The notes under the pieces are model-generated. The model was not told the DNA's origin, made no database searches, and saw only the letters and a list, made by a program, of their open reading frames with translations. A stretch of 64,000 bases of DNA, taken from the NCBI GenBank assembly GCA_028284415.1, contig JANQRU010000001.1, forward strand, positions 434,001 to 498,000, read 5' to 3'. Source of the stretch: Pyrinomonadaceae bacterium (lineage in GTDB: Bacteria > Acidobacteriota > Blastocatellia > Pyrinomonadales > Pyrinomonadaceae). Shown here piece after piece: positions 43,789 through 52,031 of this stretch. Numbering within the stretch: position 1 is the first letter of the stretch; each line of letters starts with the position of its first letter. The position numbers were made by a program, and so were the translations under genes.

Positions 43789-45259
43789 TCTTATTTTCAA
43801 CAATTTTAGATTCTTGATTCTTCGTCAAATAAAAATAAACAGGTAATCCTAATAAAATCAACCCCAGTCCAATCAATGAGTTAGTTGGATTAGACATCAC
43901 CGTGTTAACTAAAAGCCAAGTTGCAACTAAAATAAACAGAACTGGAACTATCGGATAACCAAATGTTTTGTAAGGTCTTTCTGCATCTGGGAATTTTCTG
44001 CGAAAAACGAAAACTGATGAAGTTACTAAAGCATAAAATATCCACGAGCCGAAAATTACATAATCAGTCAGAGTGTCAAACGAGCCAGATAAAGCCAAAA
44101 TGCATGCCCACACACCTTGGAATATCAAAGCGGTCACCGGAACTCTTGTAGCTGAAAGATTTGCAAATGATTTGATCATAACTCCATCTTTCGCCATAGC
44201 ATACGGAACTCTCGCACCTGAAAGTATTGAGGTATGAAGCGTGCCGATTGATGAGATCATCAAACCCACAGTAAATAAGGCAACAGCAAATCCAGTTGCA
44301 AATGTCGTAATATCACCACTAAAAAATCTCTCTACTACAACTTTTGCTACGGATGAATCTTTTGAAACTGAAGCCACTGCAGTTGGATCTAGAACATAAA
44401 AATACGCAATGTGTATAAATATATATAGAACCATAATTAAAGTGGTTCCACCGATCAATGCAATCGGTAAATTCTTTTGAGGATTTTTCACTTCACCGGC
44501 AACCAGTGTTAGATTATTCCATCCATCATAACCCCAAAGTGCTCCAAGCATTGCGGCGGCAAAACCTGATAAAAAAGAATATCCTGCCGCACCATACGTC
44601 ACTGAAGCTGAGACATCCTCACAAGTTCCACCTGAGTTCATTAATGAGAAATTTCCAAAATCTCCTCCAACAACGAACAAAAAAGCTCCCAAACCAACCA
44701 TTGCAATCAAACCTATTTTTACAACCGTTAAAGCTTTCGCTATCTGTCCTCCAAATGCCACAGAAGCACAATTCAAGGTTGTAAAGATCACAATTGTCAT
44801 CACAGCAACTATCTGCAATGTTGTTAATTCATAAGTAAAACCTAAAGCATCAGTCTGAATTAAAACTTTTCTTAAAGTTCCATCTAAAAAATCATTTAAC
44901 CCGATTGCAAAAACCACTGCGACAGCAGCTTGAGAACCTGTTTTAGCAATAAAAATCTGCATCCAACCGTATAAAAAACTCGGAATCTTACCGTATGCAT
45001 CTCGCAGAAAAACGTATTCACCACCTGCTTTCGGTTTCATAGAGGTCAATTCGGCATAGGTTAATGCACCTGCTAGTGTTAAAAAACCTGCTGCAATCCA
45101 AGCTATTAAAACCCAGGTTGGGGAACCTACGTTACAAGTCATCACACGAGCTTTGAGAAAAACCCCTGTGCCAATTACGTTTCCTAAAATAATTGCTATT
45201 GCTGCAACTAATCCTAGTCCACGGATTAAGCCCGAATTATCGTTTGAATCTGTTGTCAT
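43781..45259 (-). CDS. APC-family amino acid permease
   Basis: 492 residues with about 12 helices. Family motifs: AAIAIILGNVIGTGVFLKARV (helix 1, GxGIF-like), WIAAGFLTLAGALTYAELTSMKPKAGGEYVFLRDAYG, LWGYDGWNNLTLVAGEVKNPQKNLP and SGARVPYAMAKDG. These match the APC/LAT amino-acid transporter family (cd LAT-like, e.g. YfnA, serine/threonine exchangers). Substrate not predictable. First gene of a two-gene unit with the PilZ protein, divergent from pabB. Strong hydrophobicity and full length suggest a working transporter. Confidence 0.92.
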   Translation of the reverse strand: MTTDSNDNSGLIRGLGLVAAIAIILGNVIGTGVFLKARVMTCNVGSPTWVLIAWIAAGFLTLAGALTYAELTSMKPKAGGEYVFLRDAYGKIPSFLYGWMQIFIAKTGSQAAVAVVFAIGLNDFLDGTLRKVLIQTDALGFTYELTTLQIVAVMTIVIFTTLNCASVAFGGQIAKALTVVKIGLIAMVGLGAFLFVVGGDFGNFSLMNSGGTCEDVSASVTYGAAGYSFLSGFAAAMLGALWGYDGWNNLTLVAGEVKNPQKNLPIALIGGTTLIMVLYIFIHIAYFYVLDPTAVASVSKDSSVAKVVVERFFSGDITTFATGFAVALFTVGLMISSIGTLHTSILSGARVPYAMAKDGVMIKSFANLSATRVPVTALIFQGVWACILALSGSFDTLTDYVIFGSWIFYALVTSSVFVFRRKFPDAERPYKTFGYPIVPVLFILVATWLLVNTVMSNPTNSLIGLGLILLGLPVYFYLTKNQESKIVENKND

Positions 45260-45310
45260 ATTTTATTGCTTTGTATAAGTTGAAATGATTTTGCGTAATC
45301 TTACGCTAAA

Positions 45311-46666
45311 ATGCCCCTTAAAGAAAAGTTTATTCCTCGTGTTAAAATTTTCAACGTGCAGGAAATTGAACTTTCAACTAATTCTCTAGTAAATAAATTA
45401 TTATCTATTTCACAAGCAGAAACTGTTTGTTTGCTTGACAGTTGCGGTGTCAATCATCTCAATTCTCATCAATTAGTCGCCGGAATCAATCCACTTGAAG
45501 TTTTGGAAATCCAAAATAATAATGCAGATGAGACTCTACATATTCTTGATAAAAAAGTATCAAATCCAAACGTAGCGGGAATTTTCACAATTTCTTATGA
45601 CCTTGGATTAAAACTTGAAAACTTGAAACAGCGTGAGAAAGAATATTTTTCATTTCAAGAACCAGACATTTTCCTAGCTATTTTTGATTGTTTGATAATT
45701 CACGATTACAACACCAGAAAGACATTTTTGAAAGGAAATATAAATAAGTTTAGTGAAATTAACGAAAAAATAATTAATATAAAGAGTCTCAATTTAATAA
45801 ATACTTTTGATAAATCCGTAGTTGAGTCTAATTTCACAACAAATGAATATATAAATGCTATAAATCAAATTAAAGAATACATTAGAGCTGGCGACACATA
45901 TCAAACAAACTTAACTCAACAATTTAGAGCAAAACTCACAAATGATCTGAATGCACAGATCATTTTTCATCGGTTAAGAAATAATCATCCCGCTCCTTTT
46001 GCATCTTTTTTGAAACGAAAAAAAGACTACGTTGTCAGCATTTCTCCAGAAAGATTTTTCAAAACAGAAAACTCAAAAAATCACAGAAAAATTTCTACTT
46101 CTCCGATAAAAGGCACACGACCACGCGGGAAAAATTTAGCTGAAGATTCACAGCTTAAAAAAGATTTACTCGGAAGCCAAAAAGATCGTGCTGAAAATAC
46201 AATGATAGTTGATCTTTTGAGAAATGACCTTGGTAGAATAAGTGAGTTTGGAAGCGTAAACGTCGAAAAGCTTTGTGATTTAGAAACTCATCCAAGTATA
46301 TTTCATCTTGTTTCAACTATTTCTGGAAATTTAAGAGAGAAAGCAACAATTTCTGATCTAATCAAAGCCACATTTCCGTGCGGTTCTATTACCGGATGTC
46401 CTAAAATCCGAACAATGGAAATCATTAATGAACTCGAAACTGCAAACCGTGGTCTTTCAATGGGTGCAATTGGCTACTGTGACTTTGATAATTCAGTCGA
46501 TTTAAGCGTTGCAATTAGAACGATGGTGATACGAGATCAAGAAGCGATATTTAATGTTGGTGGAGGAATAGTAATAGATAGTGATGCATATGAAGAATAT
46601 CAAGAGAGTTTAGACAAAGCCAAAGCTATTTTTGAAGCAATAAATGCTGATTTTGTGTCTGATTAA
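45311..46666 (+). CDS. pabB: Aminodeoxychorismate synthase component I PabB
   Basis: 451 residues, chorismate-binding family. The C-terminal catalytic part carries AGDTYQTNLTQQFRA, SPERFF, the lysine-type STSPIKGTRPRGKN (TrpE has Ala where this has Lys), DLLRNDLGRISEFGSV, ETHPSIFHLVSTI, FPCGSITGCPK and RGLSMGAIGY. The Lys in PIKGT is the PabB marker, so p-aminobenzoate (folate) synthesis is the role rather than tryptophan. The N-terminal half is less conserved. No pabA or pabC is beside it; folP is 4 kb away on the other strand. Confidence 0.93.
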   Translation: MPLKEKFIPRVKIFNVQEIELSTNSLVNKLLSISQAETVCLLDSCGVNHLNSHQLVAGINPLEVLEIQNNNADETLHILDKKVSNPNVAGIFTISYDLGLKLENLKQREKEYFSFQEPDIFLAIFDCLIIHDYNTRKTFLKGNINKFSEINEKIINIKSLNLINTFDKSVVESNFTTNEYINAINQIKEYIRAGDTYQTNLTQQFRAKLTNDLNAQIIFHRLRNNHPAPFASFLKRKKDYVVSISPERFFKTENSKNHRKISTSPIKGTRPRGKNLAEDSQLKKDLLGSQKDRAENTMIVDLLRNDLGRISEFGSVNVEKLCDLETHPSIFHLVSTISGNLREKATISDLIKATFPCGSITGCPKIRTMEIINELETANRGLSMGAIGYCDFDNSVDLSVAIRTMVIRDQEAIFNVGGGIVIDSDAYEEYQESLDKAKAIFEAINADFVSD

Positions 46667-46740
46667 ATCTCTTATTTATTTTGTCGGGAACATTTTTCTT
46701 TCTGTGGAGTCTAATAACTAAACTTCTTTAGGAGGAAAAT

Positions 46741-47202
46741 ATGAAGCCTGATATAAATGTTACCCCTTTGATAGATATCTTACTTGTATTATTGATAATT
46801 TTTATGGTCATCTCACCCATCAAGCCGAGTCAATTTGAAACAAAGATTCCCTCAGAACAAGAGAGAGATAATCCAGGTGAACCAAATCCACACACTTTGA
46901 TTGTTAAAATAAACACTGATAAATCTTTACAACTTAATAAAACTAAAAACCTTGGCTTTATTAAGGAGACTGAAAAATTACAAAGCAAACTCACCAAAAT
47001 ATTTTCTGAAAGAAAAGATAATGGTGTTCTAAATGAAAATCTTGCCACAAATCAAAATTTGGATATGTCAGACAAGATTCAAAAGACTGTTTTCATCAAA
47101 GCACCTAAAAAAATTGCCTATGGTGAGGTAGTAAAAGTTATTGATGCAATAAAACTTGCAGGAGCAAAACCGATTAGTTTACAAATTGATGATTTAGATT
47201 AA
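46741..47202 (+). CDS. ExbD/TolR-family biopolymer transport protein
   Basis: 153 residues with a perfect AGGAGG 5 nt before the ATG. The N-terminus MKPDINVTPLIDILLVLLIIFMVI is the ExbD signature (cytoplasmic NVTPLID and single membrane helix). The periplasmic part contains FIKAPKKIAYGEVVKVIDAIKLAGAKPISLQ, the TolR/ExbD C-domain. It normally works with ExbB and TonB to energise outer-membrane receptors, but no exbB gene is adjacent. Sits between pabB and the membrane DnaJ gene. A middle insert (about 55-100, Asn/Lys-rich) is longer than in E. coli. Confidence 0.9.
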   Translation: MKPDINVTPLIDILLVLLIIFMVISPIKPSQFETKIPSEQERDNPGEPNPHTLIVKINTDKSLQLNKTKNLGFIKETEKLQSKLTKIFSERKDNGVLNENLATNQNLDMSDKIQKTVFIKAPKKIAYGEVVKVIDAIKLAGAKPISLQIDDLD

Positions 47203-47232
47203 ATTCGTATCTGAAAAATGGTAAAATTGTGC

Positions 47233-47238
47233 TATAAT
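47233..47238 (+). promoter_or_regulatory. Extended -10 promoter element
   Basis: TATAAT at 47233-47238 preceded by TGC, about 75 nt before the membrane DnaJ gene. No good -35 box is seen (TCTGAA at the right distance), so the extended -10 is the main evidence. Confidence 0.45.
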
Positions 47239-47312
47239 TATAATTAATTGAGATAAATTATTTTCTCAATCAAAACGCTCATTTTTCTCCTCTGTTCAGC
47301 AAGCTTTTTAAC

Positions 47313-48113
47313 GTGGATTACTACGAAGTATTAAAAGTATCACCGGATGCATCAAATGCTGAGATAAAATCGGCATACAGGAAACTTGCACGAAAAAAAC
47401 ACCCCGATCTTAACCAAGGTAGTCATAAACATTCTAGAGAATTTGCAAAAATCGCTAAAGCTTACGAAATTTTGAGCGATCCTCGCAAACGTGCAAACTA
47501 CGATAGTAAAAGACTGCGTGCTCAATTTTCCAAAGAAGATACTGTTTTAAATGCAGATAATCCACACGCTAGTCGTGCAAGGCAAATGATGTATGAGCAG
47601 AGATATAATGCAATTATTGACCGTATGATTGAAGAAGAGAGACAAGAATCAATGGCTCTTCAAGAAACGATATTCCCAATAGTTGCTTTATTTATTTCGA
47701 CTGGCTTTGTTGCAGTATTCAAACCTCTGATTTGGTCAAATTCCAATGTATTTGGAAAAATGATCTTACTGATGCTTTTCATTATCGGCATTTTGCATCT
47801 TCTAAAACGTTTGCATGCAGCTTTTGAAAGATATACCTATTCTTCTTTGAACATACATGATTCTTTACTTGCTGAAATTGAAGAAGAAACAAGACCTTAT
47901 TCAAGAGTTCAGGCTGTAATGTTTTTAGTAATAGGATTACTTTTGAGCTTGGGTATAGGATTATTGATAAGTAGTTTCTTTGGTGTAATGACAACAGCTA
48001 TGATGCCAAGGGTTTTTGCTCCAACTTTACATCTTGAGTTTATTTTTTATCCCCCAATCGTAGTTCTTTTCGTAGATATAATGCACTCTTTTGTATCTAA
48101 GAATAGTCCCTAA
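47313..48113 (+). CDS. DnaJ-domain membrane protein
   Basis: 266 residues from a GTG start. The J domain occupies 1-70 ([34 protein letters not shown], with HPD; then [16 protein letters not shown]). After a charged helix, four hydrophobic helices follow at about 115-135, 145-165, 200-225 and 240-262. No zinc-finger or G/F-rich part. This is a membrane-anchored J protein that would recruit DnaK to the inner membrane. Such proteins are known from several phyla, but this one has no close named family I recognise. Upstream is an extended -10. Confidence 0.88.
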   Translation: MDYYEVLKVSPDASNAEIKSAYRKLARKKHPDLNQGSHKHSREFAKIAKAYEILSDPRKRANYDSKRLRAQFSKEDTVLNADNPHASRARQMMYEQRYNAIIDRMIEEERQESMALQETIFPIVALFISTGFVAVFKPLIWSNSNVFGKMILLMLFIIGILHLLKRLHAAFERYTYSSLNIHDSLLAEIEEETRPYSRVQAVMFLVIGLLLSLGIGLLISSFFGVMTTAMMPRVFAPTLHLEFIFYPPIVVLFVDIMHSFVSKNSP

Positions 48114-48131
48114 ATGCATACATTTCACGGC

Positions 48132-48160
48132 TTGACTTTGATTTACCCAAGTTTTATACT
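48132..48160 (+). promoter_or_regulatory. Consensus sigma70 promoter for rpsT
   Basis: TTGACT (48132-48137) and TATACT (48155-48160) with a 17-nt spacer lie 59 nt before the rpsT start. Near-consensus boxes and ideal spacing suit a highly expressed ribosomal gene. Confidence 0.8.
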
Positions 48161-48219
48161 TTGTAGTTTCTCTGCATGAGAATTTATTTATTTTTTTATT
48201 TTTAATACGGAGTTATTTA

Positions 48220-48483
48220 ATGGCAAATCATCAATCAGCAAAGAAAAGAATGCGACAAAATGTGAAACGTCGTGCAAGAAATAGAAGCAACAGAAGTCGC
48301 CTTCGAACTCAAATTAAGAAATTAAGAGAAGCAATTGCAGCTAACGACAAGAAACAAAGTCAGGCTGAGCTTGTTCCAACAATTTCTTTGATTGATAAAA
48401 TGGTAAACAAAAAGATATTACATCAGAATACAGCTGCTCGTTACAAATCTAGATTAACGAAGCACGTAAACAATTTAGCATAG
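48220..48483 (+). CDS. rpsT: 30S ribosomal protein S20
   Basis: 87 residues, standard length and strongly basic. MANHQSAKKRMRQNVKRRARNRSNRSRLRT is the S20 N-terminus, and KMVNKKILHQNTAARYKSRLTKHVN the C-terminal helix. It binds 16S rRNA early in small-subunit assembly. It has its own consensus promoter (48132-48160) and terminator (48529-48565), so it is monocistronic, as in many bacteria. In E. coli autogenous control acts on translation; nothing comparable is visible here. Confidence 0.98.
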   Translation: MANHQSAKKRMRQNVKRRARNRSNRSRLRTQIKKLREAIAANDKKQSQAELVPTISLIDKMVNKKILHQNTAARYKSRLTKHVNNLA

Positions 48484-48528
48484 AAAAATTACCTCATACA
48501 TCATAGTTTTTCTCCTTTGAATTAGAAC

Positions 48529-48565
48529 GGAAGTGAGCCTTGAGTAAGTTCACTTCCATTTTTTT
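48529..48565 (+). terminator. rpsT terminator
   Basis: GGAAGTGA (48529-48536) pairs with TCACTTCC (48550-48557) around a 13-nt loop; a T-rich tract follows. It overlaps the final codons of the convergent holA. Confidence 0.8.
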
Positions 48566-49599
48566 GTCTTTTTTAAGCTTGCTAATTCACAAACCAGCAT
48601 TTCGATTTGTAATCTTGGAGTAGCTTTTGAAGTTTTAATTGCTAGATCAGTTTCTGCTAAACGTTTTAAGATTTCGATGAATTTTAATCTGTCAGTTCTA
48701 CGTGCAGTTTCGAGAAAGCTTTTTTGTTTACTGTATGGCAGACGCATTACTTTTGAAACTGCATCTCGATTTACCCCTTCCGTCATCATTTCTTTAGCCA
48801 AAGCTAAACGATGAAAATGATATGAAAGCAAACCCAAAATCATCAGAGGTTCTGCTCCATCATCAAGTATTTTTTTGAGAGTTTGCAAGGATTTTGTTTT
48901 ATTTCTGGCTAATAAATAATCTGCGAGATCGAAGTTAGATATTTCTCTTGAATTTGGGACTAAAGATTCAACAAGTTCGTACGTAATTATTGAATCAGGT
49001 AAAGCAGCAATAGCTAATTTTTCTAATTCAAGCGTTAATTTTCTAACGTCATTTCCTACTAAACCAATAATGTGTCTGAGTGCTTTTTCATCAGCTTTTG
49101 CCTTTAGTTCTTTTAATTTATCCTCTGCCCATTTATGTAACTCATTATCATTTAGCTCCTTAAATTCAACAGAAACACAATTTTCTAAAAGAACTTTTGC
49201 CATTTTCAGGCGTTTATCAAATTCGTCTGCAATAAAGATAACCACTGAACTTTCAGAAGGTCTTGCAAGATAGGAACTCAAGACATTAAGCTCATCTTCT
49301 TTAACATTGTTTTTTTGCTTGTTCGTGGAAACAACTACATTTGTGATCCTTATGACACGCTTCGAATCCATCATTGGTATCTGTTCGGCTGATGCAATTG
49401 CGTGCCTTACCTCCGCCTCATTCAAACTTATTTCAGCTTCATTAAAATCTCTTAGTGATGAATCTTTTAAGGCGATATTGGTAATAGTTTTCGCCGCCAG
49501 GTCACGCAAAAAAGTTTCTTCACCAAATAATAAGTAAACTGGTGCTATCTCTTTTTTTCTAAGTTGATTTCTTAAATCTTCGCGGGATAATGTTTTCAT
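48550..49599 (-). CDS. holA: DNA polymerase III delta subunit HolA
   Basis: 349 residues. N-terminal APVYLLFGEETFLRDLAAKTI and MMDSKRVIRITNVV, then EELNDNELHKWAEDKLKEL, VGNDVRKLTLELEKLA and SNFDLADYLLARNKTKSLQTLKKIL, a pattern seen across HolA proteins. It opens the sliding clamp as part of the clamp loader. No P-loop is expected or present. It follows the lptE-like gene by 6 nt, a pairing conserved in proteobacteria and here too. Its stop lies inside the rpsT terminator. Confidence 0.92.
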   Translation of the reverse strand: MKTLSREDLRNQLRKKEIAPVYLLFGEETFLRDLAAKTITNIALKDSSLRDFNEAEISLNEAEVRHAIASAEQIPMMDSKRVIRITNVVVSTNKQKNNVKEDELNVLSSYLARPSESSVVIFIADEFDKRLKMAKVLLENCVSVEFKELNDNELHKWAEDKLKELKAKADEKALRHIIGLVGNDVRKLTLELEKLAIAALPDSIITYELVESLVPNSREISNFDLADYLLARNKTKSLQTLKKILDDGAEPLMILGLLSYHFHRLALAKEMMTEGVNRDAVSKVMRLPYSKQKSFLETARRTDRLKFIEILKRLAETDLAIKTSKATPRLQIEMLVCELASLKKTKKWK

Positions 49600-49605
49600 T
49601 GAGGC

Positions 49606-50163
49606 TTAAGTTCCCTTTTTCTTTCTTACACCGATTCCATTTGTGATCGTAGAAACGACAGATTCTGCAAATGCTTTAGCCATACGTTCAACTGCCGGAT
49701 CTTCTTCATTAAAAAATGAACGTGGATCCTCACTAAATTCGAATGAGTCTCTGAAAACAAAATTTTGGTTATCGTAAATAATTCTGTCATTTTTCGTATC
49801 AAAAATTGTTACGCTTGACCTGATTGTGACTTCATAAACTCTTGCTCTTCCATCTCTGTCGAGCAAAACTCCCGAAAAACTAAAGTCATTGATTTTTCCT
49901 TCTATTATTGCATCTGCCCCTTCTCTTTTTCCTTGAACTTTTATACCTCTTCCTCGTTTAATTATTTCTCTAATTACTGAGTCCGTAAACCTTGAAGCAA
50001 CACGATATCTTGCTCCCTTAGCTTCAAATTGAAAAGCTGGTACTGCGACTTTCTTAATGTGTTTCGGTAGTCCTGAATTTGTTACGGGTTTGTAACAGTC
50101 CTTGAACGCACTACAAAATAAGAAGATTAAAACTGCTAAAAAAATAAGCCTGACTTTATACAT
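49606..50163 (-). CDS. LptE-like outer-membrane LPS assembly protein
   Basis: 185 residues. Hydrophobic signal segment about 4-19, with a Cys at residue 17 and another at 23 (FCSAFKDC). Neither makes a clean lipobox, so whether it is lipidated is uncertain. The mature part shows the LptE pattern: KKVAVPAFQFEAKGARYRVASRFTDSVIREII, then ADAIIEGKINDFSFSG, then YEVTIRSSVTIFDTKNDRIIY. LptE supports LptD in placing lipopolysaccharide in the outer membrane. The lptE-holA order is conserved in Gram-negatives, which supports the call. The product sequence is otherwise diverged. Confidence 0.75.
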   Translation of the reverse strand: MYKVRLIFLAVLIFLFCSAFKDCYKPVTNSGLPKHIKKVAVPAFQFEAKGARYRVASRFTDSVIREIIKRGRGIKVQGKREGADAIIEGKINDFSFSGVLLDRDGRARVYEVTIRSSVTIFDTKNDRIIYDNQNFVFRDSFEFSEDPRSFFNEEDPAVERMAKAFAESVVSTITNGIGVRKKKGT

Positions 50164-50235
50164 AGCTAGATTTTGACAGAAGATTTTTTCTTGGTCAAAA
50201 GAAATTCCAAAGGTATTATAAAAACACTCTCTTTA

Positions 50236-51102
50236 CTATTTCTGTTTTAGAACTTCTTCAGCAATTCGGACAGCTTCTGCGTTTTCCTTTACATCGTGAA
50301 CACGTATAACATTTGCACCATTGAAAACAGCGATAGCATTAGTAGCTACTGTCCCATTCAGTCTTTTATCAACTGGAATATTATTGAGAACTCTTCCTAT
50401 AAATGATTTACGTGATGTGCCAACCAACATTGGATAATTGCTGAAATCGCCACAGAGACTTTGTAGTTTAGCTAACAACTCAAGATTTTGTTCTAAAGTT
50501 TTGCCAAATCCAATACCTATATCTAAGCAAATCTGTTTATCCTTTACACAAAAACTTTTTGCTTTATCAATGCTCATCTGAAAACCTTTTGAAACTTCTT
50601 GTAAAATATTTTGGACTGGTTTTTGTTTATGCATTGATTCAAACTCACCTCGCAAGTGCATTAAAACCAAACCTGTTTTGTACTTTGCAGCAACTGCTCC
50701 TATTCTTTCATCAAATTTTAACCCTGAAACATCATTGATTATTTCAGCTCCTGCAGCAACTGCTTTTTCAGCTACTTTGCTTTTAGAAGTGTCAATAGAA
50801 ATTGGGATATCAAACCTTTTTTTAATCTCTTCAATAACTGGGGCAGTCCTTTTTATCTCTTCCTCAATATTAACTCTTTCACTATTTGGACGGGTTGACT
50901 CTCCGCCTATATCCAAAATATCTGCTCCTTCGCTGATTAGCTTTTCAGTTTGTTTTAGGGCATTTTTAATAGAATTATATTTACCTCCATCCGAAAAACT
51001 ATCGGGCGTAACATTTAGGATTGCCATTATGAGAGTTCTCTCAGAATAGTCTAATTTTCTGTTAGAAGTTTGCCAGAATTTTTCTTTGGTTTTGTTGCTC
51101 AT
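50236..51102 (-). CDS. folP: Dihydropteroate synthase FolP
   Basis: 288 residues. LIMAILNVTPDSFSDGGKYNS is the family N-terminal motif (NVTPDSFSDGG); ILDIGGESTRPNSERV carries the GGESTRPG-type loop; PISIDTSKSKVAEKAVAAGAEIINDVSG, LDIGIGFGKTLEQNLELL and MLVGTSRKSFIGRVL complete it. It joins p-aminobenzoate to pterin pyrophosphate in folate synthesis, linking to pabB in this window. The ATG directly follows the stop of the cupin gene (TAA then ATG), so the two are translationally coupled. A 25-residue N-terminal extension precedes the family start. Confidence 0.97.
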   Translation of the reverse strand: MSNKTKEKFWQTSNRKLDYSERTLIMAILNVTPDSFSDGGKYNSIKNALKQTEKLISEGADILDIGGESTRPNSERVNIEEEIKRTAPVIEEIKKRFDIPISIDTSKSKVAEKAVAAGAEIINDVSGLKFDERIGAVAAKYKTGLVLMHLRGEFESMHKQKPVQNILQEVSKGFQMSIDKAKSFCVKDKQICLDIGIGFGKTLEQNLELLAKLQSLCGDFSNYPMLVGTSRKSFIGRVLNNIPVDKRLNGTVATNAIAVFNGANVIRVHDVKENAEAVRIAEEVLKQK

Positions 51103-51930
51103 TTAGAGTGTTTTCTGCATCCTTTCGTGATGATCTTTTCCATATTTTTTTAACCCCGTTTGCACATCAATTATTTTAGCTCGAATATTGCCACCAGATA
51201 TTTTCTCAGCTTCATTAATATCTATGTTATGAATATCATACTTCTTGCCGTTCAAATCAAGCATTATTACATCAAACGTAAAAGCATTCTCAGATTTTGC
51301 GACAAACCAATGAACATTGTCCTTTTCATCTGAGATATTTGAAAAATCTCCAGCCGATATAGATTTATTAATTGTCGGATTAATTATGAGAAAATCATTT
51401 TCTTGTTTTATCTTTTCATAATGTCTCAAAGCAAAATCACCCTTTAATACAAAATGTGCCGAAGCCATATTGCTATGCCCATGTGGAATGATTGCCCGAC
51501 CTTTTTTCATCCCAAAAATCTTTTTATAAAAAACTGTCTTCTCAGGTAAATCCTTCAATTTTGGAAATTTAACTTTCCTTGTGTTTACTCCCAAATCAGG
51601 ATATTCAAAATTCTTAATTAGTTTCTCAAAGTCAATAAATTTCAATAATTCATTCAGTTCTATTTGACTGTATAATTTGTTAATTTGCTCTTGCCAAACT
51701 TTTTGCGAAATTTTATTAGTTCCTAAATCACTGCAAATTTCATTTAATTCAACTGCCCAATGATTTAAAACTTCAGTTGCTTTTGGTTCAATAACGTTAT
51801 TTGATTTTGCAATTGCAATTTTCTTTTCACTCGAACAACCTACAAACAAAGTTTCCAAGAAGGAAATTGATATAGCTGTGCCTAAAAGTCTTTTACTAAA
51901 TTTGCGTCTTGAAATTTTCTCTTCAGCCAT
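51103..51930 (-). CDS. Tat-type lipoprotein with cupin-like domain
   Basis: 275 residues. N-terminus ISRRKFSKRLLGTAISISF is a twin-arginine signal, followed by a lipobox-like LFVGC. The C-terminal half has a cupin-like pattern: GRAIIPHGHSNMASAHFVLKG (three His), then FALRHYEK and DNVHWFVAKSENAFTFDVIML. Cupins of this sort bind a metal and act as dioxygenases or isomerases. Tat export implies folding with cofactor in the cytoplasm before release. It directly precedes folP (TAA-ATG junction) and follows ftsH at a distance of about 100 nt. Specific reaction unknown. Confidence 0.75.
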   Translation of the reverse strand: MAEEKISRRKFSKRLLGTAISISFLETLFVGCSSEKKIAIAKSNNVIEPKATEVLNHWAVELNEICSDLGTNKISQKVWQEQINKLYSQIELNELLKFIDFEKLIKNFEYPDLGVNTRKVKFPKLKDLPEKTVFYKKIFGMKKGRAIIPHGHSNMASAHFVLKGDFALRHYEKIKQENDFLIINPTINKSISAGDFSNISDEKDNVHWFVAKSENAFTFDVIMLDLNGKKYDIHNIDINEAEKISGGNIRAKIIDVQTGLKKYGKDHHERMQKTL

Positions 51931-51971
51931 AAATTAATTACCTAATACTTTTTACAGCTTATTTTTACCAC

Positions 51972-52009
51972 AAAAAAAGCAAAAGCAAAGATTAAATCTT
52001 CACTTTTGC
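51972..52009 (-). terminator. ftsH terminator
   Basis: GCAAAAGCAAAGAT (51979-51992) pairs with ATCTTCACTTTTGC (51996-52009), with two G-T pairs on the RNA; the minus-strand transcript then runs into seven Ts. It follows the ftsH stop. Confidence 0.85.
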
Positions 52010-52031
52010 CTTAACTAAAAAGTTTATTTAT

